A DNA stretch of 31,776 nucleotides, taken from Apostichopus californicus. Its lineage: Eukaryota > Echinodermata > Holothuroidea > Aspidochirotida > Stichopodidae. Where the stretch lies: NCBI GenBank assembly GCA_020650975.1, contig JAIPMN010004007.1:1-31776 (forward strand). The letters run 5' to 3'. Each line of letters starts with the position of its first letter. The stretch's first letter is position 1. The translations under genes were made by a program, and so were the position numbers. The notes under the pieces are model-generated. The model saw only the letters and a program-made list of their open reading frames with translations. It was not told the DNA's origin and did no database searches. Of this stretch, positions 21,101 through 27,893 are shown in pieces.

Positions 21101-23757
21101 GCTGTGCCCTGGGTGGATAAAGGCGGTGGCATTTGACGCAATCGGGAGGTTCCGGGTTCGGGTCATAGTAAGGCAGGTTTTTCCTCCAAGAGCAATCAAC
21201 GGTTTTCCCATCTGAAATGACTTTCTAAAATTGAAAAGATTCCAAACTTGAGTTAAATGTTGAATTAGAAGAGAGAGAGGGGAGGAGTAAATTATAAAAG
21301 TTTTACCAAGAGACAACTACATCCAGTTTGTAATACCTTGATCTGGAGAGTCTTTACCTTGACAATGTTTGACTTTTTGACAAGTTTTATCTGTGCTGTG
21401 CCCCGAGTGGATAAAGGGGGTGGCATTTGATGCAATCGAGAGGTTCCGGGTTCGTAGCAATCTACGGTTTTCCCATCTGAAATGACTTTCTAAAATTGAA
21501 AAGATTCCAAACTTGAGTTAAATGTCGAATTAGAAGAGAGAGAGGGGAGGAGTAAATTATAAAAGTTTTACCAAGAGACAACTACATCCAGTTAGTAATA
21601 CCTTGAACTGGAAAGTCTTTACCGCTGCTGTGGCCGAGTGGATAAAGGCGGTGGCATTTGAAGCAATCAGGAGGTTCTGGGTTTGATACTCGGCCGGGTC
21701 ATAGTAAGGCAGGTTTTTCCTCCAAGAGCAATCTATGGTTTCCCATCTGAAATGACTTTCTAAAATTGAAAAGATTCCAAACTTGAGTTAAAATATTGAA
21801 TTAGAAGAGAGAGAGAGGGGAGAAGTAAATTATAAAAGTTTTACCAAGAGACAACTACATCCAGTTAGTAATACCTTGAACTGGAAGGTCTTTACCGCTG
21901 CTGTGGCCGAGTGAATAAAGGCGGTGGCATTTGAAGCAATCGGGAGGTTCCGGGTTCGATACTCGGCCGGGTCATAGTAAGGCAGGTTTTTCCTCCAAGA
22001 GCAATCTATGGTTTCCCATCTGAAATGACTTTCTAAAATTGAAAAGATTCCAAACTTGAGTTCAATGTTGAATTAGAAGAGAGAGAGGGGGGAGGAGTAA
22101 CATATAAAAGTTTTACCAAGAGACAACTACATCCAGTTAGTAATACCTTGAACTGGAGAGTCTTTACTTTGACAATGTTTGACTTCTTGACAAGTTTTAC
22201 CGGTGCTGTGCCCCAGGTGGTTAAAAGCGGTGGCATTTGAAGCAATCGGGAGGTTCGATACCCGGCTGGGTCATAGTAAGGTGGGCTTTTCATCCAAGAG
22301 CAATCTACGGTTTTTCCATTTGAAATGACTTTCTAAAATTGAAAAGATTCAAAATTTGAGTTAAAATATTGAATTGGAAGCCACCCGAAGTGAAAGTGAT
22401 AATCCATAAGCCTGCATGCTTCTCCCACAATTGTAGACGCTTAAACGTCGTAAAAATAAACTGATAAATATTATTATTATTATAATTTCATTTAAAGTAA
22501 AAGAAGAATTGACCGATTTTGGAGAAATTTATAAAAAAGTGTAGGTTTTAAAGTAGGCTTGGACGAGAAAGGAATTGCAGCACAAGTTCCTGCAGGTAGA
22601 AGACTGGCACTCAATTAAAAATAGTCAGTTCAATCCAAATTGATAAAAATATGTTTTACCGAAGAAAAATCAAACAAACATCTTGGGTTAAGGGATGTCG
22701 AAACATGACATTGTATTAAATGCTGGGGTATTTATTCTGATCCTACCCGGATCACCCCAGTCAGGACAATTTCTTACACGGGGTACAATTATACTTAAAT
22801 ATCATGTGACTAAACAGACATAAAGGTTAGGAACTCTTGCTACCGACAGTACGAGTTGCATTGTGATAACAACGTAAATAAAGTTTAACGTTACCGATCG
22901 CCACGATGATAATTGTTCATCAATCTATCTAGTCCATTCATTTATTGTGGGGTTTTCTTTTTTTCCATTTTTGCAGCAAACTTTTCTCAGCAAATGGAAA
23001 TGATGAAAGTAGAAATCATCAAACTGAAAACAGAAAAAGTGGATCTGTTAAGACAAAACGTGGTAAGTTTCATAAAAACGTTTACATTAAAAGCTTAAGA
23101 AAATCGTGATAACACAACAATTAGGTTGTGGGCAGTGTACCATGTTATCTATATAGATGGTCATTTCACTCGTAGGATCACACGACAATTTCTTCCTTAA
23201 CCATCAGGACTTGGTCAAACTTTGAACTGGGGTTTATAAAATGAGGAGGTTCTCTTACCTGAGAGCGTGGTGTCCAATTGGCTAAGGCGTCGGACTCGAG
23301 ATCCAAGGATTGCTGGTTCGATTCATGCCTAGTTCATTACGTTGTGTCCTTGGGCAAGATGCTTTATCTCACTTGCCTCTCTCCACTCAGGGGTTAAATG
23401 GGTACCTGTGAGGTAACTTGTCATTGGGCGCAGTATATAACTGATGCCGACTGGAGGGATTGTCTCTGGGACAGGTTATCATTGACCAGGGGTAATATAA
23501 CGTCTGTAAAGCGCTTTGATACCTATCGCTGGGGTAAAGCGCTATATAAAAATCAAATATTATTATTACCCGTGGCGTCTTTCTTTACTTTAAAGGCTTG
23601 GCAACAAGACATCAAGAAAATGCGGGAGAAAGAGCTGAGGCACATGGCGGAAATTTCCGCAGCAAACAAAGCTTTGATGACCATGAAACACAGGCACTCC
23701 AGGTCAATTGATGACCCCACCCACCAGAAAAGTCCACATCACAATAAAGATTGCTGA
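3024..23757 (+). CDS. RAP1GAP: Rap1 GTPase-activating protein, 3' fifteen exons (5' end outside window)
   Basis: The product speeds GTP hydrolysis by Rap1 and so switches off Rap signalling at membranes and adhesion sites. The fifteen exons total 1,809 bp (602 residues plus stop), and every junction keeps phase. In order they encode the end of the N-terminal dimerisation region (starts [13 protein letters not shown], compare EHFNYYSLDAALG in the human protein); the catalytic GAP domain ([79 protein letters not shown]); a Ser-rich linker with the conserved [14 protein letters not shown] segment; and a C-terminal coiled coil ([17 protein letters not shown] onward) with a basic tail. The catalytic asparagine thumb, in the position of human Asn290, is the AAT at 10766-10768, preceded by the conserved Arg-His. 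The start codon and any GoLoco motif are not in the window. RAP1GAP2 is an equally possible orthologue name, because invertebrates usually carry one pre-duplication gene. Confidence 0.93.
3183..3548. mobile_element. hAT-type non-autonomous element (MITE), 366 bp
   Basis: Terminal inverted repeats CAGTGGCGGAGC and GCTCCGCCACTG sit exactly at the two ends. They are flanked by a perfect 8-bp target duplication, CCATACTC, at 3175-3182 and 3549-3556. Eight-bp duplications and CAG..GGCGGAGC-type termini are hallmarks of hAT elements. There is no transposase frame inside. The intact duplication points to a fairly recent insertion, 52 bp after the donor of the 3024-3130 exon. Confidence 0.9.
3557..5835. 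other. Rest of first visible intron, no gene seen
   Basis: Poly-T/A runs, several G-rich tracts (4309-4319, 4605-4625, 4914-4930, 5738-5762), a GT-rich patch at 5447-5481, and the near-duplicate phrase taactataaccatatacatttgtcat at about 4016-4040 and 4050-4080. A fairly GC-rich, non-repetitive stretch at 4160-4290 has no exon-like frame. Confidence 0.5.
5836..6045 (+). CDS. Orphan coding-like ORF, possibly a death-effector-like fold; candidate cassette exon 5844-6041
   Basis: The frame is open from 5836 to the TGA at 6043-6045 and reads as real protein: [20 protein letters not shown], then the second half [20 protein letters not shown] and [13 protein letters not shown]. The pattern of a Leu/Trp helix, then an Asn-containing loop, then LxxALREVxKRxFIxxFDL resembles the last helices of death-effector or other death-fold domains, but this is a by-eye match. 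A gtgagt donor follows GATTT at 6042, and an ag dinucleotide precedes 5844. The segment 5844-6041 would be 198 bp (66 codons) with phase 2 on both sides, the same phase as the host intron, so it could be spliced in frame into the RapGAP mRNA. The acceptor has a poor pyrimidine tract. The alternative is a fossil gene fragment; known RapGAP proteins have no insertion here. Confidence 0.35.
   Translation, partial: RDSQELLQQWDVMFALKFEHDAPGDCPQPQNLFPNIKELWTKENQIPYYGLVENALREVTKRIFIKFDL
6177..6255 (+). CDS. RAP1GAP: RapGAP exon
   Basis: Acceptor tatttag ends at 6176, donor gtaagt at 6256. The first base completes the Arg codon begun in the 3024 exon. It encodes [20 protein letters not shown] followed by PIKLAK, matching the human segment that starts TKCRTYHDVIP. 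It is 79 bp and ends in phase 0. Confidence 0.88.
6536..6589 (+). CDS. RAP1GAP: RapGAP exon (small, 54 bp)
   Basis: Acceptor tttacccag ends at 6535, donor gtaagt at 6590. It encodes [18 protein letters not shown], the counterpart of human LVCEDVNVDRFYPVLYPK. Phase 0 on both sides. It leads into the GAP domain. Confidence 0.92.
6960..7144 (+). CDS. RAP1GAP: RapGAP exon: start of GAP domain
   Basis: Acceptor ttctacag ends at 6959, donor gtgagt at 7145. It encodes [20 protein letters not shown] and [17 protein letters not shown], then [18 protein letters not shown]. The KFGVIYQ.GQT.EEE block is the hallmark of the Rap-GAP fold. It ends two bases into the Gly codon that precedes FRGG. Confidence 0.96.
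7145..9210. other. Intron between RapGAP exons
   Basis: Contains G-rich tracts at 7322-7370 and 8068-8110, a non-repetitive and relatively CpG-rich segment at about 7735-7920 with no exon-like frame, a C-rich patch at 8546-8568, and the TTAA-flanked MITE at 8613-8983. No other gene is visible. Confidence 0.55.
8613..8983. mobile_element. TTAA-flanked MITE, copy 1 (371 bp)
   Basis: The ends carry imperfect inverted repeats: left AGGCATTGAAGACTCGC, right (as complement) AGGGTGTGAAGACTTGCGC. Each end abuts a TTAA (8613-8616 and 8980-8983). A second copy lies in reverse orientation at 27530-27893, is alignable along nearly its whole length, and is also bounded by TTAA. There is no transposase frame. 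TTAA target duplication is typical of piggyBac-like elements, but these AGG termini are not the classical CCC, so the family is unsettled. Confidence 0.8.
9211..9340 (+). CDS. RAP1GAP: RapGAP exon: GAP domain
   Basis: Acceptor tttttgcag ends at 9210, donor gtatgt at 9341. It encodes (G)[19 protein letters not shown] and then [18 protein letters not shown], nearly identical to human GFRGGLDVTHGQTGTESVY and IMFHVSTKLPYTEGDAQQ. Ends in phase 0. Confidence 0.97.
9341..10741. other. Intron between RapGAP exons
   Basis: A perfect 14-bp palindrome GGCTCACGTGAGCC with a CACGTG core lies at 9655-9668. A CpG-rich patch containing GCATGCGCTCGAG is at about 10100-10150. A 31-bp near-repeat (atcaaagtgtgtattacagagtct type) occurs at 10497-10556, and a G-rich tract at 10567-10590. 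No exon was found besides its two neighbours. Confidence 0.5.
10742..10897 (+). CDS. RAP1GAP: RapGAP exon: catalytic asparagine thumb
   Basis: Acceptor gattaacag ends at 10741, donor gtaaga at 10898. It encodes [20 protein letters not shown], then [13 protein letters not shown] and [12 protein letters not shown]. The Asn of HIGND (AAT at 10766-10768) corresponds to human Asn290, which enters the Rap active site in place of the missing catalytic Gln and Arg finger; the flanking Arg and His are conserved. Family knowledge therefore predicts an active enzyme. Phase 0 on both sides. Confidence 0.97.
10898..12669. other. Intron between RapGAP exons
   Basis: No recognised gene or element. It has a purine-rich stretch at 10919-10945, C-rich runs at 11062-11080, AT-rich unique sequence, and a G-rich tract at 12559-12598 about 80 bp before the next acceptor. 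Confidence 0.55.
12670..12828 (+). CDS. RAP1GAP: RapGAP exon: end of GAP domain
   Basis: Acceptor ttttcttcag ends at 12669, donor gtgagg at 12829. It encodes [20 protein letters not shown], then [20 protein letters not shown] and SIQ. Human counterpart: [19 protein letters not shown] and [20 protein letters not shown]. Phase 0 on both sides. Confidence 0.97.
13427..13508 (+). CDS. RAP1GAP: RapGAP exon: post-GAP helix
   Basis: Acceptor cgttacag ends at 13426, donor gtaaga at 13509. It encodes [20 protein letters not shown] and DLYCAIA, matching human ERTRAALLETLYEELHIHS. It ends one base into a Gly codon. Confidence 0.92.
13643..13891. repeat. 119-bp direct duplication flanking a 10-N gap (likely assembly artefact)
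   Basis: Positions 13643-13761 and 13772-13890 are the same text (cacccttttcccagact through tttttgtagacatt), differing only in the length of the poly-C run. They are separated by exactly ten N (13762-13771). A fixed-length N spacer between identical flanks is the usual mark of two overlapping contig ends that were scaffolded rather than merged. Confidence 0.9.
14271..14455 (+). CDS. RAP1GAP: RapGAP exon: linker with conserved basic/phospho segment
   Basis: Acceptor ccttccgcag ends at 14270, donor gttagt at 14456. It encodes (G)[19 protein letters not shown], then [19 protein letters not shown] and [33 protein letters not shown] corresponds to human SFKRVIRSRSQSMDA, the region around a reported PKA site (Ser441 in human RAP1GAP), so the Ser-Gln-Thr here is a candidate regulatory phosphosite. 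Ends in phase 0. Confidence 0.93.
14456..16357. other. Intron with small tandem repeats
   Basis: The triplicated 55-bp block (14471-14632) is listed separately. There are also two copies of acagaggggtactctg at 15806-15840, two copies of a gtcaac(a)ggggtgtggggtgg unit at 15912-15965, and a TTTTGTATATATA-type AT repeat at 16078-16150. No exon fits the gene's phase here. Confidence 0.55.
14471..14632. repeat. Tandem triplicate, about 55-bp unit, just after a donor site
   Basis: The unit ttttaaccaatgaaaatgtg, then tttagggtgaacgttgaat, then atgcagtgtttgaagg occurs three times in a row with few differences. The middle copy lacks about 5 bp. It begins 16 bp after the donor of the 14271-14455 exon. 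Confidence 0.9.
16358..16455 (+). CDS. RAP1GAP: RapGAP exon: basic linker
   Basis: Acceptor ctcttcag ends at 16357, donor gtggga at 16456 (weaker than the others). It encodes [20 protein letters not shown] and [12 protein letters not shown], rich in Arg, Lys and Ser. It corresponds loosely to the human GSRRSSAIG segment. It ends two bases into an Arg codon completed by the 18044 exon. Confidence 0.8.
16836..18006. repeat. 17-bp minisatellite in two diverged blocks, about 1.17 kb
   Basis: The first block (about 16836-17290) repeats TAGTATCTTGTGGTTCA. The second (about 17290-18006) repeats TAGTGTTTAATTGTCTA. Both units are 17 bp and share the TAGTRT register, so the second is probably a derivative of the first. 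The variant tatgtaattgattatag recurs at 17713, 17832 and 17951, 119 bp (7 units) apart. The array stops about 37 bp before the acceptor of the 18044 exon. Confidence 0.93.
18044..18166 (+). CDS. RAP1GAP: RapGAP exon: Ser-rich linker
   Basis: Acceptor tttgtttgtcag ends at 18043, donor gtcagt at 18167. It encodes [20 protein letters not shown], then [20 protein letters not shown]. It is low complexity, dominated by Ser and Asn, and comparable to the human Ser-rich tail. The entering base completes Arg; the exon ends two bases into a Ser codon. It is squeezed between the 17-bp minisatellite and the hairpin chain. Confidence 0.85.
18212..18985. repeat. Chain of nested inverted repeats (hairpin array)
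   Basis: The section 18212-18336 holds gagacatgtatggag on the left and ctccatacatgtctc on the right as opposite arms. Then comes the perfect hairpin 18340-18389. From about 18415 to 18985 the word CGCCTCCAAACTCC and its complement GGAGTTTGGAGGCGG alternate many times (complement-type near 18436, 18497, 18552, 18615, 18674, 18707; forward-type near 18480, 18535, 18597, 18658, 18818, 18842). Each adjacent pair can fold on itself, and longer pairings are nested. Open frames on both strands are produced by the repeat and are not genes. Confidence 0.92.
18340..18389. repeat. Perfect 23-bp-arm palindrome with TTTT loop
   Basis: The left arm 18340-18362 (AAAAAGTACACGTACACG then TCCCC) is exactly complementary to the right arm 18367-18389 across a four-T loop. 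The arm contains alternating GTACAC and ACGT words. Confidence 0.95.
19067..19347. repeat. Interspersed repeat, copy 1
   Basis: Aligns in the same orientation with 19812-20097. Shared blocks include cattaaaccatgc, ctcactaccatcgttacaac, gttacaccaaggtgaatatg, tcttccggacttacctca, a GGGTACC(C/T)GT block and ctaatgttact. I see no coding frame or recognisable ends. Confidence 0.85.
19631..19730 (+). CDS. RAP1GAP: RapGAP exon: acidic linker
   Basis: Acceptor gtattttcag ends at 19630, donor gtaagt at 19731. It encodes [20 protein letters not shown], then [13 protein letters not shown]. The terminal EDSDTGV matches human GEDTGLESVSSSG at the same point. It lies between the two copies of a 0.28-kb repeat. 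Confidence 0.9.
19812..20097. repeat. Interspersed repeat, copy 2
   Basis: Direct-orientation partner of 19067-19347, offset by about 745 bp, with scattered substitutions and small indels. The two copies bracket the 19631-19730 exon. Downstream (20101-20155) is a small tandem of tataggctatg(cagtac). Confidence 0.85.
20893..20995 (+). CDS. RAP1GAP: RapGAP exon
   Basis: Acceptor tcaatcatag ends at 20892, donor gtaagt at 20996. It encodes [20 protein letters not shown], then [14 protein letters not shown], continuing DTGV into GSLSSSG (human DTGLESVSSSG). Four Cys lie within 26 residues. It ends one base into a Thr codon. Confidence 0.88.
21012..22490 (+). mobile_element. Tandemly amplified tRNA-derived SINE (five partial copies, last with 3' tail)
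   Basis: Five copies in head-to-tail order contain an A-box-like GCTGTGGCCGAGTGGATAAA and a B-box-like GGTTCCGGGTTCGATAC (B boxes near 21146, 21440, 21671, 21943, 22250). The shared body holds ttttcctccaagagcaatct, catctgaaatgactttctaa and attccaaacttgagtt. Copies are joined by a linker with agagagagaggggaggagta and caagagacaactacatccag. Copies 1, 2 and 5 carry an extra ttgacaatgtttgactt segment before the A box. Only the last copy runs on into a distinct 3' part (22380-22490) ending in TTATTATTA, typical of a SINE tail. The A/B boxes look like tRNA-Ser/Leu, but no copy makes a good tRNA. Confidence 0.88.
22977..23062 (+). CDS. RAP1GAP: RapGAP exon: coiled coil
   Basis: Acceptor tccatttttgcag ends at 22976, donor gtaagt at 23063. 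It encodes (T)[19 protein letters not shown] and KVDLLRQNV, a heptad-type amphipathic helix (Met, Ile, Leu, Val spaced 3-4 apart). Ends in phase 0. Confidence 0.9.
23261..23569 (+). mobile_element. tRNA-derived SINE, V-SINE-like core, CR1/L2-type tail
   Basis: The tRNA-like head is at about 23264-23335 (ggctaaggcgtcggactcg, B box GGTTCGATTC). The central part reads gtgtccttgggcaagatgc, as in V-SINE-type central domains. The tail has two copies of the AAAGCGCTNTATA motif followed by (ATT)n, resembling the 3' ends of L2/CR1-type LINEs. TTACC on both sides may be a short target duplication. The tail ends about 26 bp before the final RapGAP exon. Confidence 0.88.
23596..23757 (+). CDS. RAP1GAP: RapGAP terminal exon: coiled coil and tail, stop TGA
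   Basis: Acceptor tctttctttactttaaag ends at 23595. It encodes [40 protein letters not shown] and [13 protein letters not shown], and the stop is at 23755-23757. The first half extends the coiled coil of the previous exon; the last 20 residues are His/Lys/Ser-rich. The final 60 or so bp are duplicated after the stop (see 23781-23855). The upstream frame is open back through the SINE, but retention of the intron would meet stops soon after 23063. Confidence 0.92.
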   Translation, partial: AWQQDIKKMREKELRHMAEISAANKALMTMKHRHSRSIDDPTHQKSPHHNKDC

Positions 23758-25506
23758 AGGTGTGCGGGGGAGTTGGAAGGCAGTCCAGGTCACTGGATGA
23801 CCCCTCCTACCACAGCAGTCCACATTCACAAATCAAGACTGCTGAAGGGCTGTGATTATTCACTGGACTCAGAGGAACGAACGGCTTACAATAGAAACCT
23901 GTAGAGCTTTCTGTTAACAGTAACACTAAAAGAAATAGACGTTATTAACCTCACTTTATATAAGAAGAGAGATTTAATTGATAGCCCATATATCTACTGA
24001 TAACAAAAAATCCACTCTCTATAGTTTTCTAACGAAAGTCAAAGGGTTTTATTTCTATCAAAGAATAAGATTAACTGGTGGCATAGATTTTGTGGTTGCC
24101 ATGGCAATTGGTAAGTAATTTAGGCACAAATGGTGGTTAGCATACATTTTCTTTACAAGGGTATATATAAGCAGCTTGCAATACACGCATATTTATTTCC
24201 ACTTCATTTAAAAGATTCTCACGTTTTCTTTTTTCCACGACCATTTTGTAGCATCCACGGTGCTCTTTTCTTACATCAGTGCTTCAGTTTTTTTGTTTTT
24301 TTTAACATCTTATGATTTTTGTACAATTTCTAGGTTCTTATTTATTTGGTATTTTGGTTCATCTTACACGTCGATAAGAATGATCCAATCAAAAATATTT
24401 AGTAAGCTGTATTCACACATTTCCGAGTAGTATTCGTATAGTTCGGGCAATATAGACATTTCTGGTTCCGTGCCTCACAACTGGTAGTAGTTTTTTGGCT
24501 TTCCGATCCGTGTGAGATATCTTCTCATGTTATATTAAAGCATTGTGGAATTGAAAAGTTGAGAAAAGTTAGTTGTGCAGTCCCTTAAGAAATCCGTCAG
24601 TGGTGCAATAAAACACAAACAGGTTGATGATGACAAAATCACGGCTACTGACTTTTGATGTTAACTATAAGAGTCCAACCTTTTGCCAAAAGCTGTACAA
24701 AAAATTATTGGATACACACATTGGATACAAACAATGTTATGTTTCCAGTTGCATTGATGTAAACAGTTTTGTACATACCTGGAAACTGCACTCGGAGCTG
24801 CACATAGTACGGATTCCATGTATAATTAAATTTCAATTTTTCAGCAGAGGGAAGGAGAGAGAGGGAGGGGATCAGAGTAGCTCAACATAAGCTGCCTTAA
24901 CCTTAGGGGGAGGGGGGGGGGTCAATTATGTCTGAAATCACACTTTCCACAAAAATGTCTACATAATTTTCCTTTTTCATCACAAGTACGTAATTTCCAA
25001 GAATTATTTGCCTCTCTCAAGTCACATGTAATATTCATCCATTTATTTCCTCCAGGTAATTTATTTTTGTTTTGGTAGCTTCCCTCATGTACATATGTAA
25101 TAAAAAGTAATTATGAAAAAGTGTCGTAAAAAATAACCTGTTAAATACCAACGTGAAGACAAAAATGTTATTAATATTGTACACTTGAAAGAGTAGGTTT
25201 AAAAGAATATAAAACACAGAGGCGTGTTTAAAAATGTGTAAATATGTAAAACGTTTAGTGCAATGAAGTTAGTCACTGGAGTGAATGGATGATGGATGTG
25301 AATTTAGTTGGGTAGGGGGTATCTTTGAACCAAAGCCTACAGGTAGTTTGTTGTAGCATATTAATAAAAAGGTCACTTTTGTAGACAGAAAAGTATTAAA
25401 CATTGGAATTTTTAAAAGGATATTTTCAAAATCAAAATTTTGTCATTCCCTAGATACCTTTCTTCCTTCATGACATTGTTGCTGAACTTTTCCCATTTAA
25501 TTATAA
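23758..25506 (+). other. Probable 3' UTR and downstream region of RapGAP
   Basis: No conserved frame apart from the tail duplicate at 23781-23855. Candidate AATAAA signals are at 24607-24612, 25099-25104 and 25363-25368, and the sequence alone does not decide between them. A G-rich tract is at 24905-24920. Confidence 0.4.
23781..23855 (+). repeat. Diverged copy of the RapGAP C-terminal coding end, after the stop
   Basis: It matches 23695-23760 with substitutions but keeps its own open frame: QSRSLDDPSYHSSPHSQIKT then AEGL and TGA at 23853-23855, against [20 protein letters not shown] in the used copy. The copies lie 86 bp apart, so this frame is +2 relative to the real one. Both copies carry an AG|GTCA boundary that could serve as donor (23701) or acceptor (23788). 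Confidence 0.75.
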
Positions 25507-25752
25507 AATGATTATCATAAGAAAAAACCTGTTGCTAATGTAAAAACTTATCACATTGTTCATGATACAGGTACTGTTAGTATGGGACATGCCATAAAGC
25601 TTAAAACTTTGGCAGTGTACCACTCTACCAGTCTTGGTCATGACAATTTTCACCAAGTGGTTGGTAAGAATAAGGATTTGAAGGATGTCGTTAAGTTCTT
25701 ACTCACCATCATTGAAGGTCGAGGAAAGAGGGTAATTAAAGTGTTTGTGTAG
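25507..25752 (+). CDS. Unrecognised coding-like ORF, 3' of RapGAP
   Basis: Open from after a TAA at 25504-25506 to the TAG at 25750-25752. The first ATG is at 25582, giving 56 residues. The peptide reads like a real protein: KTYHIVHDTGTVSMGHAIKL, KTLAVYHSTSLGHDNFHQVV, GKNKDLKDVVKFLLTIIEGR, GKR. Two splice signals suggest an exon rather than an intact gene: ag at 25569-25570 before GTACTG, and AGG|gtaatt at 25735. A strong acceptor (ttcttcttttctgtag) follows at 25831-25846, after which DVN and a stop would be read. I do not recognise the family. It could be the 3' end of another + strand gene, an alternative RapGAP 3' exon, or a gene relic. Confidence 0.4.
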   Translation, partial: NDYHKKKPVANVKTYHIVHDTGTVSMGHAIKLKTLAVYHSTSLGHDNFHQVVGKNKDLKDVVKFLLTIIEGRGKRVIKVFV

Positions 25753-27529
25753 ATTTAACATTTTTCTACTTTGACGAGAGGTGGTATGAGAGCAAGAGAG
25801 AGAAAATGTGCAGAGGTTTGAGATGTTTTTTTCTTCTTTTCTGTAGGATGTGAATTAAAAAACATTACACCTGAACCAAAAAGTAATATCATGAAATATC
25901 TCTTCGGCCTAGCCTTAGCAACAAAGATTAAAACAATTATGAAACTACCATGTTATATTAATTGCAATAAGAAGGCTGTAACAATACATAGTGCAAGAAG
26001 TAATGGTGTGATGGATTAGAGGGAGCCATATAGTAACCTATTACAAGATGTGTAGAGTCATAAAAGTGAGTTATTTCTGCATCATTGCAGTTCTTAGTAT
26101 TTTGGATATTATTAAAGATGGTAGGATTCCAACCCTTGTTGGAAACCAAACATCAGCATTAGACGTACCATCTGCTGTCTAAGTGCCATTAATTCCATCA
26201 TGGCCGTTATTGTCCTTACATGTTGTACTGATTATACCAGAGGATGGAGCTATTCAGCCCTTAGATATTCACCCTTTCTCTAATAGATAACTCTAAAACT
26301 TGGCAGCATTATTTATTTATGTTGGATCATGTTCATACCATGGTACGGTTAAGGGTGTAACAACTGTACAGAAAATGATATTTATACTTGTTAGAAAGCA
26401 CTGACATGGAAACACATAGGAGAAAAGGCCTAACCAGTAGTTTACATGTATTATGTACCCTGGCCTAACCATCACTTGTACATGTACCCATGTATGGAAG
26501 GATGATCGATAGGATGTTAGGCTATTGTTGCCTTGAATAGCACAAGCATCATCTTGTAGAAGGATATCATTTGTAAATATTCATCTATTGTGTGTGATAA
26601 AACACAGGCAGAGATGCAAAATAAATTTTATCATTCAACATTGATCAGTTTTCTTTTCATATTTTATTCATGTTGTTTTTTAATGTCAACGATTTGTAAT
26701 GCATTTCAGATTAATGCAGGACCCATCGTTGCATATCGAAAAAAGAAAACTTTAATGGAACTGGTTCTTCAAACACTTAAACACATTACATAAATCTTCA
26801 AACATAATATTTTTTTGTATACATTCTTACATTTTCTGTGTGACAGAGTATTTCCGGTGAAGAAAGAAACCACATTTAGCCCATTGAGAAACACACTTGT
26901 CTATTTTCTGAAACTGGAATATAGTTTTCAACCATACCAGATCGGCTTTTTGAGGCACAGAGAACTTCATTTTGGAATCAACACAGACTGAGAAAGTTGA
27001 TTTGAGAACGAGCAGTCGATTATCAAATCGCTACATCCACTAAATATTTTCTGTTTCTCCCCTCTCTCCGATTTTGGTTAAATAACAACTAAACGACCAA
27101 ACAGCACAAAAATTCACATATAAGACAAAAACTCACCTCAAACGGTCACATTTTTTTATCTTCATTTCAAATAGTAGTGTCGAGTAATATAACCTGGCTA
27201 AACATGAAAGAAACAAATCCTGTTACGTCATTGAATATCTAACGAATCAAAGATCGAAAGTAACGTTTCTGCGAGGAACAAAAAGTGCCTATTAAATTTT
27301 GTGCTGATGAAAGGAGAAAACAACCTTGGAATGTGTTTACTCCTGAACAACAACATAAACCCATCATATCACTGTGCAGAGAAGGCACTTCTATTGTCAT
27401 TTGCAACCCATTGTTCTAATAACAGGAATAATTTGCATACTGCATTTCAAGATCTAACTGATGCCCAACAAATAGGGGCATAGCAGCATTTCTACAGTAT
27501 TTTCAGAAGAAACATCAAAGTTGGTTTGC
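25753..27529. other. Intergenic stretch, no confident gene
   Basis: AT-rich. A good acceptor-like signal ends at 25846, with an open + frame to about 26018 of no recognised identity. A second open + frame, 27301-27483, contains SYHCAEKALLLSFATHCSNN-like text in slightly less AT-rich DNA but has no supporting signals. Nothing else was recognised. Confidence 0.4.
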
Positions 27530-27893
27530 TTAAAGGGTGTGAAGACTCGTGCACAAAGAAACGTCTGATGCTGGTAATTTGACCTAGTTTCGAATGAGGT
27601 GTAACAGAAGTGTTAGACACCACCATGATCCCAGAAAATACACACACAGCTTGCTATCGTCGGTAATTAGACACTAGTGCACAGTCAATACATGCAGCTA
27701 CGGTCAATACCCACAACAGAGTGTACATAGCAGCGATGGGCATCGCAGATCTAGATAAAAGATAACAAGGTATCATGTTTCATTACTGTCTGCATTTTGT
27801 AGCGACACATAAAAAACTTCACTTGCAAGCAACGGAAAGCTAACTTTTTCAGATGGCAGCACACGGTTTGGGGCAAGTCTTCAATGCCTTTAA
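27530..27893. mobile_element. TTAA-flanked MITE, copy 2 (364 bp, inverted relative to copy 1)
   Basis: Bounded by TTAA at 27530-27533 and 27890-27893. The left end AGGGTGTGAAGACTCGTGC and the complement of the right end AGGCATTGAAGACTTGCC are the same two termini as in 8613-8983, in swapped order. Internal blocks such as tagtttcgaatgaggtgtaa, tgttagacaccaccatgatc and taattagacactagtgca align with the complement of copy 1. Confidence 0.85.

Noticed and set aside
21620-21990. tRNA-Ser/Leu genes
   Set aside because: A and B boxes are present, but the acceptor and anticodon stems do not pair properly and each lies inside a SINE body.
23264-23335. Functional tRNA gene
   Set aside because: It is the head of a SINE, with a degenerate A box and no matching acceptor stem.
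27301-27483. Plus-strand ORF of 60 residues
   Set aside because: Isolated frame without splice sites, repeats or recognisable homology; kept only as a note in the intergenic entry.
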